From contig NC_090250.1 of NCBI RefSeq assembly GCF_037325665.1, positions 1,458,957-1,522,956 of the forward strand: a DNA stretch of 64,000 nucleotides. The letters are read 5' to 3'. The DNA is from Littorina saxatilis. Its lineage: Eukaryota; Mollusca; Gastropoda; Littorinimorpha; Littorinidae. Positions 13,124 to 22,793 of this stretch are shown piece by piece. The translations under genes were made by a program, and so were the position numbers. Every line of letters starts with the position of its first letter. Positions within the stretch are counted from its first letter, which is position 1. The notes beneath the pieces are model-generated. The model saw only the letters and a list, made by a program, of their open reading frames with translations. It made no database searches and was not told the origin of the DNA.

Positions 13124-14527
13124 ACACACACGCACACACACACACACACAAACTAACATACAGTTTGTGGATAACAATACTATTAAGACTCTCATCTAAA
13201 ACATACATTTATAGATATACATATGACACAAAGCTTCATAGAACTGACTTACAAGGCTATATCTCATGGCACAAAGCTTCATAGAACTGGCTTACAAGGC
13301 TATATCTCATGGCACAAAGCTTCATAGAACTCACTTACAAGGCTATATCTCATGGCACAAAGCTTCATAGAACTGACTTACAAGGCTATATCTCATGGCT
13401 CAAAGCTTCATAGAACTGACTTACAAGGCTATATCTCATGGCACAAAGCTTCATAGAACTCACTTACAAGGCTATATCTCATGGCACAAAGCTTCATAGA
13501 ACTCACTTACAAGGCTATATCTCATGGCACAAAGCTTCATAGAACTCACTTACAAGGCTATATCTCATGGCACAAAGCTTCATAGAACTGACTTACAAGG
13601 CTATATCTCATGGCTCAAAGCTTCATAGAACTGACTTACAAGGCTATATCTCATGGCACAAAGCTTCATAGAACTCACTTACAAGGCTATATCTCATGGC
13701 ACAAAGCTTCATAGAACTCACTTACAAGGCTATATCTCATGGCACAAAGCTTCATAGAACTGACTTACAAGGCTATATCTCATGGCACAAAGCTTCATAG
13801 AACTGACTTACAAGGCTATATCTCATGGCACAAAGCTTCATAGAACTCACTTACAAGGCTATATCTCTTGGCTCAATGTGGTCTTTAATTGAGCCCCAAG
13901 TCAACTTCATAAAAACTCAGTGCCAAAGATTTGTGCAGCCAGCTTTACCCAAGTTGAGGCTTAACAGGGGACCCTGTAGCTCAGTTGAGCACTGGACTTA
14001 GGGTCCTCGTGTCATTGGTTCGAATCCGGGCTGGCACAGACATGAGTCTACTGTGACCAGAATTTTTCTGCAATGGGATGATATAGTGATGAAAATTGTC
14101 CCTAAAACTAAAAGTGTTTGCCTCCTGACTGAAAATATTTTATTTGAGAGGGGGAGGGGACGGAGAGATGAGCGAGGACTGACTAATTGACTGTGATTAG
14201 TGAGATTTTAATCAGTTACCACCTTGGTCATGATATACGTTATGTGTCTACGAGTGTCTGCACATGCCTATGCCTATGTCATTCTTTGAGCTGCTGTGAA
14301 CAAGGTGTCATGTTGTCGCAGGCCATGGTATCATCTTCGTTCTGAACAACGATGACTGGAGCACAATGTCTGTCATTTGCGAGGAGAAGATTAATGCGCT
14401 GGCAGGAATCGGTGGCTACATCAAATGTTTTGCTGCCTCTGGCTCTGTGTTAGCTGTTGGTCGTCGCACAGGTGACTCATATTTTTTTGTTCGAATGTGT
14501 GTGTTTGGGTGTGTGTGTGTGCGCGCG

Positions 14528-14587
<60 letters not shown>

Positions 14588-15261
14588 GAGTGAATTAGAG
14601 AGAGAGCAAGAAACGTCTTTTTTGCAATTTTTGTTACAGTGCTATTCTGTTTTGTTACTGCAGAAGGAGGTGAAATGTCCAATGATTAAAATAAATCTTT
14701 TCCTCTAGTTGTCAGTCAGTGTTTGCCTCTGCAAATACATGATGAAATCCTCAAAATAACCTCTAATTTAAAAATGTTTATTAGTGCTCTGTTTAAAATA
14801 TGAACTGTTTGCTTTTCTTATAAAATTAACACACCTTAGTGATCGGTGAGTCTTAGTAATGAGCAGTGTCCGTCCGTATGGACGAGTTGTGGTCAAAAAG
14901 TATAAAATTGTCACTTTCTTCCATGCCTATTGAGCTTGAACAGCAGATAGTTCGTTTCCGATTGATATTACTTCTGGCAAAGGCGAGTCGTATAAGCATT
15001 AGCTTTTATTTTTTTTCAGGAGTTATTCTGCTATTCCGAATATCTTCGAAGAACTGGCCCAGCAACCTGAAGCAGAACTTCATCGGCTGTTTGTCGACCA
15101 ACATGATGGACCTGACGACGCTGACATTCTCTGACGACGGGAGGGAGAAGGTGCTGGTGGCTGCGGGCAGTGCAGTGTTCGCCTTTCAGTGGAGGAGAAA
15201 GGAAGAGCAGATGCTGACGAAAAAGACCTCGGCTGTGAAGACTGTTCGAGGAAGACCGTGA
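5271..15261 (+). CDS. F-box protein with WD40-like C-terminal propeller, 7 coding exons
   Basis: Exons: 5271-5658, 6687-6833, 8608-8755, 9363-9549, 12780-12969, 14322-14471, 15020-15261. All introns are GT-AG, phases match at every junction, and the 1452-nt sum gives 483 codons plus TGA. Residues 1-45 carry an F-box signature ([13 protein letters not shown], then AKVCQRWH), the SKP1-binding module of SCF ubiquitin ligases. The later exons encode propeller-like blades ([56 protein letters not shown]), expected to bind substrate. Family knowledge suggests a substrate receptor of a cytosolic or nuclear E3 ligase; substrate unknown. I could not match it to a named FBXW, so no symbol is given. The ATG follows a likely 3' splice site at 5261-5263 (pyrimidine tract, then AG), so a 5' UTR intron is probable. 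A MITE interrupts the exon 2 donor, and another MITE starts about 5 nt after the stop. Confidence 0.85.
5684..6175. mobile_element. F-family TIR MITE split by a SINE-B
   Basis: The left part (AAATAACTCTGTC at 5700, then GTGAATACTCTTGCTTTTA) matches the full copy at 8847-9078. SINE-B lies in it at 5787-6137, and the F-like remainder resumes at GTGTTTCAGACACACC. Confidence 0.65.
5787..6137 (+). mobile_element. SINE-B
   Basis: The head CCCGCGGGTTAGGGAGAAG, body GCATGTCGTAAGAGGCGACT and tail GACGTTAAACACCAAATAAA(G)AAAG recur at seven other places. Short flanking repeat GCTCCT. Confidence 0.85.
6838..7184. mobile_element. PIF/Harbinger-like MITE inside the exon 2 donor
   Basis: The terminal inverted repeats read GGC, A-run, GTTGTATGTTTCTGGT on both ends. 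TAA flanks both sides (6835-6837 and 7185-7187), the 3-bp TSD typical of PIF/Harbinger. The left TAA is part of the splice donor GTAAGG at 6834-6839. A relative with the same TSD is at 61448-61791. Confidence 0.8.
7388..7516. mobile_element. Fold-back MITE, imperfect ~47-bp arms
   Basis: TTACACAACGTCATC...GTGAGGGACCGAAAAATATT on the left is mirrored by AATATTTTTTGGTCCCTCAC...GTGTAA on the right. In F-box intron 2. Confidence 0.85.
8023..8403 (-). mobile_element. SINE-A, full length
   Basis: On the minus strand: tRNA-like head GGCGGGGATATAGCTCAG, body with GTGTCCGAACACCCCCGTGT and GTTCGGTGGGTTATAGAAAC, tail GAACGCAGAAGAAGAAGAAG. Direct repeat TTTAGTCAAT on both sides (8013-8022, 8404-8413). 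Confidence 0.92.
8473..8587. mobile_element. Pogo-like MITE (P-MITE), degraded left end
   Basis: Runs of TTTTAAGAC and the right end GAGGTTCCACTGTA are hallmarks of this family (outer TIR TACAGTGGAACCCCCC). Ends 20 nt before exon 3 of the F-box gene. Confidence 0.7.
8847..9078. mobile_element. F-family MITE with inverted ends, full copy
   Basis: Left AATAGACAAATTCAGAAAAT and right ATTTCTGAAAATCGTCTATT are near inverted repeats; inner arms TGTATGGGTTGTGAAAGAGTG and its partner also pair. Related pieces at 5684, 21887, 30471, 35933, 43912, 52254. Confidence 0.8.
9571..9750 (+). mobile_element. SINE-H 3' fragment, diverged
   Basis: GCATGCATGCGCACGG, CACAGGGAAAGTCGTAGGGC and a decayed CAGCAACCCAATTTTCC segment follow the H-family order. 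Starts about 20 nt after the exon 4 donor. Confidence 0.5.
9834..10224 (+). mobile_element. SINE-B, long-head subfamily
   Basis: SINE-B with an extra GAGTCCCATATTGGTTGGGA segment in the head, shared with the copy at 62213. TSD CTCTTTGAAAT on both sides. Confidence 0.9.
10421..12029 (+). repeat. 32-bp satellite built from a SINE head, ~50 copies
   Basis: The unit is TACTGGGGCGGGAAAA plus TAGCTCAGTTAGGTAG, nearly identical throughout. One interior unit (~11095) is 1 nt shorter with CAGTCGGTAG, and one near 11497 has GGGGCAGG. The last unit (CAGTCGGTAG) runs directly into the SINE-H at 12009, whose first 25 nt are the source of the unit. Each unit contains a Pol III box A-like sequence. In intron 4 of the F-box gene. 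Confidence 0.97.
12009..12318 (+). mobile_element. SINE-H, source-type copy
   Basis: tRNA-like head GGCGGGAAAATAGCTCAG and TCGGTAGCGGCGCTGAC, B box-like GAGTTTGATCCCAAAG, then TTTATTTCCCAGAGTCAG, GTGTCCGAACACCCCCGTGT and CATGAGAGTAACTTCACAGG. Its first bases overlap the last satellite unit. Confidence 0.85.
12318..12686 (+). mobile_element. SINE-B
   Basis: Complete copy inserted at the 3' end of SINE-H; TSD AACTTCACAGG at 12307-12317 and 12687-12697. Confidence 0.92.
13075..13150. repeat. CA microsatellite
   Basis: (CA)n with a few CG and CCC interruptions. Confidence 0.9.
13225..13870. repeat. 43-bp satellite, ~15 copies, with higher-order pattern
   Basis: Unit: GGCACAAAGCTTCATAGAAC, TGACTTACAAGGCTATATCT, CAT. 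Variant sites (CACTTAC/GACTTAC, GGCAC/GGCTC) repeat in a five-unit order in units 3-7 and 8-12. In intron 5 of the F-box gene. Confidence 0.95.
13968..14042 (+). mobile_element. tRNA-like SINE head
   Basis: CCTGTAGCTCAGTTGAGCAC (box A-like) and GGTTCGAATCCGGGC (box B-like) at tRNA spacing, but poor acceptor-stem pairing. More likely a SINE head than a tRNA gene. Confidence 0.6.
14502..14584. repeat. GT then GA microsatellite
   Basis: (GT)n running into (GA)n just after the exon 6 donor of the F-box gene. Confidence 0.95.
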
Positions 15262-15266
15262 AACCC

Positions 15267-15441
15267 CCGTTTTTAAGGAACCTCTCCCACCCACACCAAA
15301 TTAAGACCTCCCCCCTTTTAAGACCTTTCCTGTTCAGATTTTTTCTTCATAACATCTGTGAATCTACATTTTGAGACTCCCTCCTGTTAAGGGCCTCATT
15401 TTCTGATTATAGGGGTGTCATAAAGGGGGGTTCCACTGTAA
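15267..15441. mobile_element. P-MITE immediately after the F-box stop codon
   Basis: Begins AACCCCCGTTTTTAAGG about 5 nt after TGA and ends GGGGGGTTCCACTGTA, so the first part of the 3' UTR is transposon-derived. Confidence 0.75.
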
Positions 15442-15802
15442 CACAGACTGGAGAAAACATTCCATGAGCTAGTCAGGATCGATATCGGAGATTTTTGAGA
15501 AATTCACGCATTTTGATCATTTCTCAAAAATTCGAGTTTTAGCTATCTACGATGTAGTTTGTTCATTCAGTCAGTGTGACACAGGGGCAACTCTGAGATT
15601 GTGATTGTTACTAACACTGTATAGTGAAAAGTATTTTGTCAATTCGCCATTGCACTTTGGGAAGTATTCAGGCAAAAGGCTTATCTAGCCCACAGGCTAT
15701 GATTCATATGAATCCGTCATTTGGTGCAAGCCATTTCTGTTCACAGCAAACGTGCTGCGATATTTTTTAGTCATTGAACTACCTTAGAGTAACAGAATAA
15801 GA

Positions 15803-15803
15803 A

Positions 15804-15850
<47 letters not shown>
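15803..15850. repeat. GT microsatellite
   Basis: Pure (GT)n of about 48 nt. Confidence 0.95.
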
Positions 15851-15852
<2 letters not shown>

Positions 15853-16553
15853 CAAAAGTGCTGCAATATTTTTTAGTCGTTGAACTACCTCAGAGTAGGT
15901 AACAGAGAATAAGAACGTATGTGTGTGTGGGCATAAAAAAAGAGTGCGTCTTTTACAACCCATAACATTTGAGTGGAAAAAAAAAGTAGTCAAATTAGAT
16001 GGTTTAACATGTTCTTGTTGGTTGAGGTTAACAACAAAAAACTGTTGAAAATGTTTAAAAGACTTGTCAAACCCTCCAATATGCTAAGGTTTTTGCAGCA
16101 AGTGATTACATTTTACAGTTTATTTCAGCCGCTATTTTCTGTATTAATGTTGTTTATACTTTGTTACCTACATTCGCCAGCTACTCCAGTTAGATAATGA
16201 AACAAAACGTTACCCTGGTTACTGTTAGCATTACAAATGGTTTTGTCATAAGTATAACGTTCAAATGACCTACTTTTCTTGTTTTTTGATTCTGTATTTT
16301 GGAACGTTGGCAGTCTGTTTATTTTTGGATTACAGTAGTTAGATGATGGTTGAACAACAAAACCATTTTTCACCACTTTCCAATGCTTTTCTGAGATTTG
16401 CTTTGTACCGTTTTTTAAAAAATATTTTCCGATTTAGGTTTTCACTTCATTTAGGGCACCTGAAGTGGTAGCTTTGATTCTACAGTGGAACCCCCCCTTT
16501 TAAGACGTAAACAAATCTGAGAAAATCAGGTCTTAAAATAAAGAGGGAGTCTT

Positions 16554-17055
16554 CTTCTTCTTCTGCGTTCGATGTTATATTATTGTGGAAGCGTAGACAG
16601 CCGATTTTCTCCCCATGCCAAGTTGGCTGCTGTCTTTCGTCTTCGGTGGTTGAGATTCTTACTCAGGGTTGCCTCCTCCCCAAGAGTAGCTGCCTTGCTG
16701 GGCTGTCGAGTCCACTCTACCCGGGTTTGTTGTCGAAGTTTTCCTTCTCGTAGCCTTTGCCTTTCCCAAGGCGCACACAAGGCAGTGCGGGTTTTGAAAT
16801 CGGAGTTGTCCTTCTCCTAGATGAGCGACCATTCAAGGTTGACGAGCCCCATCTGCCCGAAGCAGCTGGTTTTAAGGCGCCAGGAACTCGCCTGCATCCC
16901 TTCTCCTGTTAGTCGAAGACAGGGCCCGCCACGTGAAGGCCAGGAGCTGGATTTGACTGTTAGAGGTGTTTGGAGACACGAAGCCATATGGAGCATTTCT
17001 TGGGAAGTAGGCGCTTATCTTTATTTCCACCCCGGCATAACAGTCCTTGGGCCCC
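16554..17055 (-). mobile_element. SINE-D with (AAG)n tail
   Basis: On the minus strand it starts GGGGCCCAAGGACTG and ends GAACGCAGAAGAAGAAGAAG. TSD AGAGGGAGTCTT at 16542-16553 and 17056-17067. Confidence 0.85.
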
Positions 17056-17104
17056 AGAGGGAGTCTTAACATGTATGTTAGTTTACAGAGGTTATCAACA
17101 GAAC

Positions 17105-17474
17105 AACCCCCCGCGGGTTAGGGGGAAGAATTTACCCGATGCTCCCCAGCATGTCGTAAGAGGCGACTAACGGATTCTGTTTCTCTTTTTACCCTTGTTA
17201 AGTGTTTCTTGTATAGAATATAGTCAATTTTTGTAAAGATTTTAGTCAAGCAGTATGTAAGAAATGTTAAGTCCTTTGTACTGGAAACTTGCATTCTCCC
17301 AGTACGGTAATATATTGTACTACGTTGCAAGCCCCTGGAGCAAATTTTTGATTAGTGCTTTTGTGAACAAGAAACAATTGACAAGTGGATCTATCCCATC
17401 TCCCCCCTTTCCCCGTCGCGATATAACCTTGAACGGTTGAAAACGACGTTAAACACCAAATAAAGAAAGAAAGA
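17105..17474 (+). mobile_element. SINE-B nested in P-MITE
   Basis: Full head, body and AAAGAAAG tail; the target lies in the GTTATCAACAGAAC part of the MITE. TSD is short and imperfect (GAACA). Confidence 0.88.
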
Positions 17475-17530
17475 TGAACATAACATATGTAAAAGTAAGG
17501 TCTTAAAAAGAGTCTTAAATTTGGGGTCTT

Positions 17531-17709
17531 CTTCTTCTTCGTCGTTTGCTCAGAGTTGTCTGTCATGTGAGCGTAGATGCGTTATGCTGCCGTTACGCGC
17601 CTGACAAGTCGGGCCCAGCACATCCGACTTCAGCTTGTTTTTATATCAGAGTGTTCGCTCTCCTAGATTGATTGCTTTACCGGGCTGCCGAGTTCAATCT
17701 ACCCGTTAA
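17531..17709 (-). mobile_element. SINE-D-like, short, (AAG)n tail
   Basis: Resembles SINE-D over the CTCGGCAGCCCGGTAAAGC region and tail. Flanks ATTTGGGGTCTT and ATATGGGGTCTT form an 11/12 TSD. Confidence 0.8.
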
Positions 17710-17809
17710 ATATGGGGTCTTAATGGGGGGGTTCCACTGTATTTATTTTTGTTTTCTTCTCTGTAATGTTTTTGTTTGTGCACATTTTTTTGTTTGATGT
17801 ATTTGTGAT

Positions 17810-17945
17810 TGTATTTGAAATGATGACCGAGATCACTTCCAGTAACTCTAACAAAAATGGCATTTAACTTAGCGTATTGTATTTGAAATGATGACCGAGA
17901 TCACTTCCAGTAACTCTAACAAAAATGGCATTTAACTTAGCGTGT
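17810..17945. repeat. Direct tandem duplication, 68 bp x 2
   Basis: TGTATTTGAAATGATGACCG... repeats after exactly 68 nt. Confidence 0.93.
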
Positions 17946-18654
17946 TGGTTTTCTTTTTACAGTTTTCTATGGCAGCTTTTTGAGTATTTTGTGAAATTCA
18001 CAATTTTTACTGGATCAGTCTTCTTTTGCTTTTTGTGTGTAAGTGGTGAGCTTTTTTAAAAACCACGAGTAAATGTTCTGAAGAAAAGGAATACTGTGTG
18101 AGCTGATAAAGCAAAATAGTTTTTCTTATGTTATTTTTAAACCATGCATTTTTTTCATTATAAGGTTAGATGTTATTCTTTCATTCTTCTTTTTTGCTGC
18201 AATAGTGTCCATGTATTTGATTCTTCTTGTACTTACTTGGTGGTGGAGTGATAATGTCACAAACACGTACGTAAAAAAAACCCTGAAATTTATGAAAAAT
18301 AAAACTTCCAATATCATTTGATTTACAAGTTTGGCTCAGACTTTATTAAGCATATTTTTTCATGAATTTCACACACACACACACACACACACAGACACTA
18401 TACCCATCAACAAAAGTATCAATAATAATCATACATATTCCTCTCTACATCAGGACCCGGTGGTAAAGGATTACAAAAACCCACATCAATAACTTACATT
18501 ACGTGAAAATTGCAAACAGAACATTTAGTCTTGTTTCGTTTCACAGTCATAAACATTAACATCCAATTCATACACTGTAGTATTTCTTTCTCCTTCCATT
18601 TTAGGGGTAAGTACTTCTGTTTTTTTAATTTATGGGCCACATAAACATTAGGTC

Positions 18655-18906
18655 ATAGGGGAAGGGCTCCTAATATGGACCGGCTCCTAATATGGACCAC
18701 CTCCTGTTCTGACAAACTAACGGCGCTAGAGCGCTCCAATTTTTTTTTATTGGCTGTATTCACCCTCTCTGGACAACTTGCACATGTCAAAAGAGTTACA
18801 GAAACACAAACCTCAAAACCGATAGGCTTTTTCTCTTTTTTTTACATTTAGTCAAGTTTTGACTGAATGTTTTAACATAGAGGGGGGAATCGAGACGAGG
18901 GTCGTG

Positions 18907-18949
<43 letters not shown>

Positions 18950-20436
18950 TGTCTGTGTGTGTGTGTAGAGCGATTCAGACTAAACTACTGGACCGATCTT
19001 TATGAAATTTGACATGAGAGTTCCTGGGTATGATATCCCCGGACGTTTTTTCCATTTTTTCGATAAATACCTTTGATGACGTCATATCCGGCTTTTTGTA
19101 AAAGTTGAGGCGGCACTGTCACACCCTCATTTTTCAATTAAATTGATTGAAATTTTGGCAAAGCAATCTTCGACGAAGGCCGGGGTTTGGTATTGCATTT
19201 CAGCTTGGTGGCTTAAAAACTAATGAGTGAGTTTGGTCATTACAAATCGGAAACTTGTAATTAAAATTATTTTTTTATTAAACGATCCAAAAACAATTTC
19301 ATCTTATTCTTCGTCATTTTCTGATTCCAAAAACATATACATATGTTATATTTGGATTAAAAACAAGCTCTGAAAATTAAAAATATAAAAATTATGATCA
19401 AAATTAAATTTCTGAAATCGTTTTAAAAACTATTTCATCTTATTCCTTGTCGGTTCCTGATTCCAAAAACATATAGATATGATATGTTTGGATTAAAAAC
19501 ACGCTCAGAAAGTTAAAACGAAGAGAGGTTCTGTAAAGCACGGCGCAATCGCTACCGCGCCAAACAGGCTCGTCACTTTCACTGCCTTTTGCACTAGCGG
19601 CGGACTACGTTCAGTTTCATTCTGTGAGTTCCACAGCTTGACTAAATGTAGTAATTTCGCCTTACGCGACTTGTTCACTTTTGGCATGGTTCACTCTAAA
19701 TTTGCCGCCTAAAACGGACTCGTTTCTGTCCACATCCAACGCTTTTATAACACAAACATTGCTTTATATGACAGCTAAAACTGTATGTGTTACAATTTAG
19801 CAGTGTTGACCCTGAGTTTCTCCTGCAAACAAAAAATAATAGCAAAATAAAGTATGTGCGAGTCCCCTAATATGGACCACCTTCAACAAATCGAAGAAAA
19901 TAAAAGCTAAAGGCTATTTTCATTAATTCATTAAGAAGCTTGCTGGAAATAACCCATAACTCGCCCTCGAGATTTCAAAAAAATATAATAAATAGTTTTC
20001 TTTTCGTGGAAGTTGATAATTTCATTTATTTTCTCTCTGTTTTTCATAAGTTTCTTTAGTTTCCTGTTGTGCTTCAAATGATGTTCTCATCAAGCCGAAC
20101 GAGATAAATCTAAAATATATTTGAATTAATCAGACCTGCACATTAACTTGTATCATTTTATTTTGAAGTATAAGGGGCTTTTTACCGTGATTCGTGAAGG
20201 CCTCTTCACTGTTCCATATTAGGCACCTATGCTCCTAATATGGACCCACCCTTTGTGATTTTTTTCTGTATTTAATTTTTGCTGAATATCTATCAAAGCT
20301 ATTTCACTCTAATTAGGCCTAACGGTTAACCTAAGAGAGAAGGACTACCAAACACAAAATGAAACTTCTTCGCAAGAAAACAAGCAAGTTATCAGCATGA
20401 AACAAAAAGTGGTCCATATTAGGAGCCCTTCCCCTA
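18655..20436. mobile_element. TIR DNA transposon (mariner-like, TA flanks), non-autonomous
   Basis: Ends TAGGGGAAGGGCTCCTAATA and its inverse at the right; the CTCCTAATATGGACC motif recurs inside near both ends. TA flanks suggest Tc1/mariner. No transposase seen. Interrupted by the E element. Confidence 0.75.
18842..19672 (+). mobile_element. E element, ~0.83 kb, non-coding
   Basis: Starts ACATTTAGTCAAGTTTTGAC, has an internal (GT)n at 18910-18966, and ends CTTGACTAAATGTAG...CCTTACGCGAC. A second copy in reverse orientation lies at 23454-24318. Confidence 0.8.
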
Positions 20437-21017
20437 CCTACTGTGAGCAAGAAGGAACACGAAACAAATACATGTAAAATACCCATCCATCCATTCTGTA
20501 TTGCAACCTCATTCCGCCTTAACACCACTTGCGCTCAAACATTAAGGAACAAAATCAACAGATGCTAAGCACAGCTGTTCCCAGGGCTTCATTTTTGCCT
20601 CCTTGGCTGCAGGCAGGCTGAGCTATTTTTAGCATCCTGACCACCACCGCTCTACACAGCAGTGCTGGCTCACTCAGAGCTATACACTGATAATTACCAT
20701 CTTCCGGTGTTGTGCGGAAGCATTTGGGTATAACAAGCAAGCGAGCTTCACAGTGTGCTGGCTGCAGCTGTTGGTAGCCTCTGCCTTGACTATTTTTAAC
20801 TCACACTAAAATGCAGGCCAGGAACAGCCATGTAAGATGTTGTACATGAGTCAAATGTGTGAACAATTTGTGAACACAGAAGGACTTCTGTCCAGGTTTT
20901 AACATAATGGTTTTCCAAGGGCAAACACAACAATTCTAGGAATATAATCCTTGGGCCAGTGACAGTCCCAAAACACTACCATAAGTTCTAGCCTGTGTAA
21001 CAATAACATAACAGTCC
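20437..21017. other. Intergenic, nothing recognised
   Basis: Mixed composition, short ORFs only. Confidence 0.5.
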
Positions 21018-21737
21018 TTAACCTCTTCACTGCCACAGTATAACAGCATTTTGGTATTGCTGTGTGCCAGGGCAAAATTTCGCTTTCTTCGGTAGGTTCA
21101 CTAATCTGTTCACTGCTCGATCATTTATTGAGATATCTCTTAGATATTTGGCATGTGTTTTGCTTATACCCTTGGCTATTATAGGATGACATGATCATTG
21201 GACTTTGTGATTGTTATAGTAAAAATTGATATAATGACCATTTTCGTCAAAAATTACAGTTTCCGGACTTACACACACACAGTGACACACATTGCAGCAC
21301 GTAAAACCACACAAAACACTGCTAAAACTGGTGTCAAACATCAGGTACTCACATTACAGCCCATAAAAGTATTCTTCTGTGTGGTAATCCATAAATCACT
21401 TCTTGTAGAGCTTCCAGAACACTGTATCGCTTGAAAACAGGTCTACGAGTTGAGGTCCGACTTTCAGCCGCCATTTTGAATGGCGAGAATGCTAAAACAG
21501 TTTTCAACACGTGGTAGAACGTGGTAGCAACTTTAGTAACTTATCCGAACGGTCTATGGGAAAGAACTGTGTTTAGAACCCCTACAAGTACTTGGACAGT
21601 GGTTACCTCCCATTTAGTTTTCAGAAATGTCCTGAAATGTTGGTGACACAAATCCCACGTATGAGATACGGTTATGGGCGTACGACAAACCAAAAATGAC
21701 CACGTATTACATACGGGGTGGGCAGTGAAGGGGTTAA
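21018..21737. mobile_element. piggyBac-like non-autonomous element
   Basis: TTAA at both ends (21018-21021, 21734-21737) and inverted ends CCTCTTCACTGCC / GGCAGTGAAGGGG. No transposase ORF. Confidence 0.75.
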
Positions 21738-21886
21738 TATTGGTAGACCCTGTTCGGTGCATCAAACAAGACTACACAGTAATCTGTCAAATTCAAAGTT
21801 GGACAATGAAATCTCTGTGATGGCAAACAAAAATAAAAAGAACGGTGTATACCAATACAATTCAGTAACCTGATCGCAATTTGCAA

Positions 21887-22010
21887 TAGACAATTTTCGA
21901 AAATAACTCCGTCAGGTTTGTATGGGTTGTGAAAGAGTGAATGCCCTTGGCTTGCTTTTCCTCTGACAAATAACTTGACACGTGCTCCTGTCCACGTGTT
22001 TCCGACACCT
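21887..22010. mobile_element. F-MITE left half
   Basis: AATAGACAATTTTCGAAAAT then AACTCCGTCAGGTTTGTATG and GTGAAAGAGTGAATGCCCTT; right half missing. Confidence 0.7.
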
Positions 22011-22099
22011 CCATAATGTCCTCAGTAATAGATATGTTCACGTGTGCTAAAAACACTTCTCTGGTACAAAACAGTTTTGTCAAGAGAAGCACAATCTAG

Positions 22100-22437
22100 C
22101 TTCTCTGGCAAAGATAACCAGATCAAATCACAAAATTTGACACAAATCACCATAACGGTGCACAAACAAATCTGTTGAAAGGACAAGCACATTTTGCTTC
22201 TAGCCCCCAATAGTGTTTTCAATGTTCTCTGAAAAGCATTAACAGACTTTTGATATATTATTTTTGTCAAGTGCTCAAGTGCTAGTCTCTAGCAAAGCTA
22301 TCCAGAGCAAACCAATAAATGTTACACATATGGCAATAACGGTGGGCAGACATCTCTTCAAAAGGACAAGCACATTTTGCTTCATGTACCCTTGTCTTGC
22401 TATTGTTCTCTGAAAAGCGGTGACAGATTGTTTAGAT
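22100..22437. repeat. Two diverged copies of a ~170-bp segment in the TBCK 3' region
   Basis: Both copies share CTCTRGCAAAG, GGACAAGCACATTTTGCTTC and GTTCTCTGAAAAGC. On the TBCK strand this follows the SINE-A and is probably the older 3' UTR. Confidence 0.6.
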
Positions 22438-22787
22438 TTTTGTTTGTTTGTTCGTTCATGGGCTGAAACTCCCACGGCTTTTACGTGTATGACCGTTTTT
22501 ACCCCGCCATTTAGGCAGCCATATGCCGCTTTCGGAGGAAGCATGCTGGGTATTTTCGTGTTTCTAAACCCACCGAACTCTGACATGGATTACAGGATCT
22601 TTTTCGTTGCGTACTTGGTCTTGTGCTTGCGTGTACACACGGGGGTGTTCGGACACCGAGGAGAGTCTGCACACAAAGTTGACTCTGAGAAATAAATCTC
22701 TCGCCGAACGTGGGGACGAACTCACGCTGACAGCGGCCAACTGGATACAAATCCAGGGCGCTACCGACTGAGCTACATCCCCGCCCT
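22438..22787 (-). mobile_element. SINE-A inserted at the TBCK stop codon
   Basis: Full SINE-A (head at the right, GTTCGTTCATGGGCTG tail region at the left), same strand as TBCK. TSD GATTGTTTAGAT at 22426-22437 and 22788-22799; the right copy contains the TBCK stop (TTA at 22794-22796 on +). Confidence 0.93.
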
Positions 22788-22793
22788 GATTGT

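Larger units (their letters stand above)
16481..17741. mobile_element. P-MITE enlarged by three nested SINEs
   Basis: Outer ends TACAGTGGAACCCCCC and GGGGTTCCACTGTA; the internal GGTCTTAAA and GAGGTTATCAACAGAA pieces are P-MITE. Inserts: 16554-17055, 17105-17474, 17531-17709. Confidence 0.85.

Noticed and set aside
13968-14042. tRNA gene
   Set aside because: Boxes A and B are present but the acceptor stem does not pair; tRNA-like SINE heads are common in this window.
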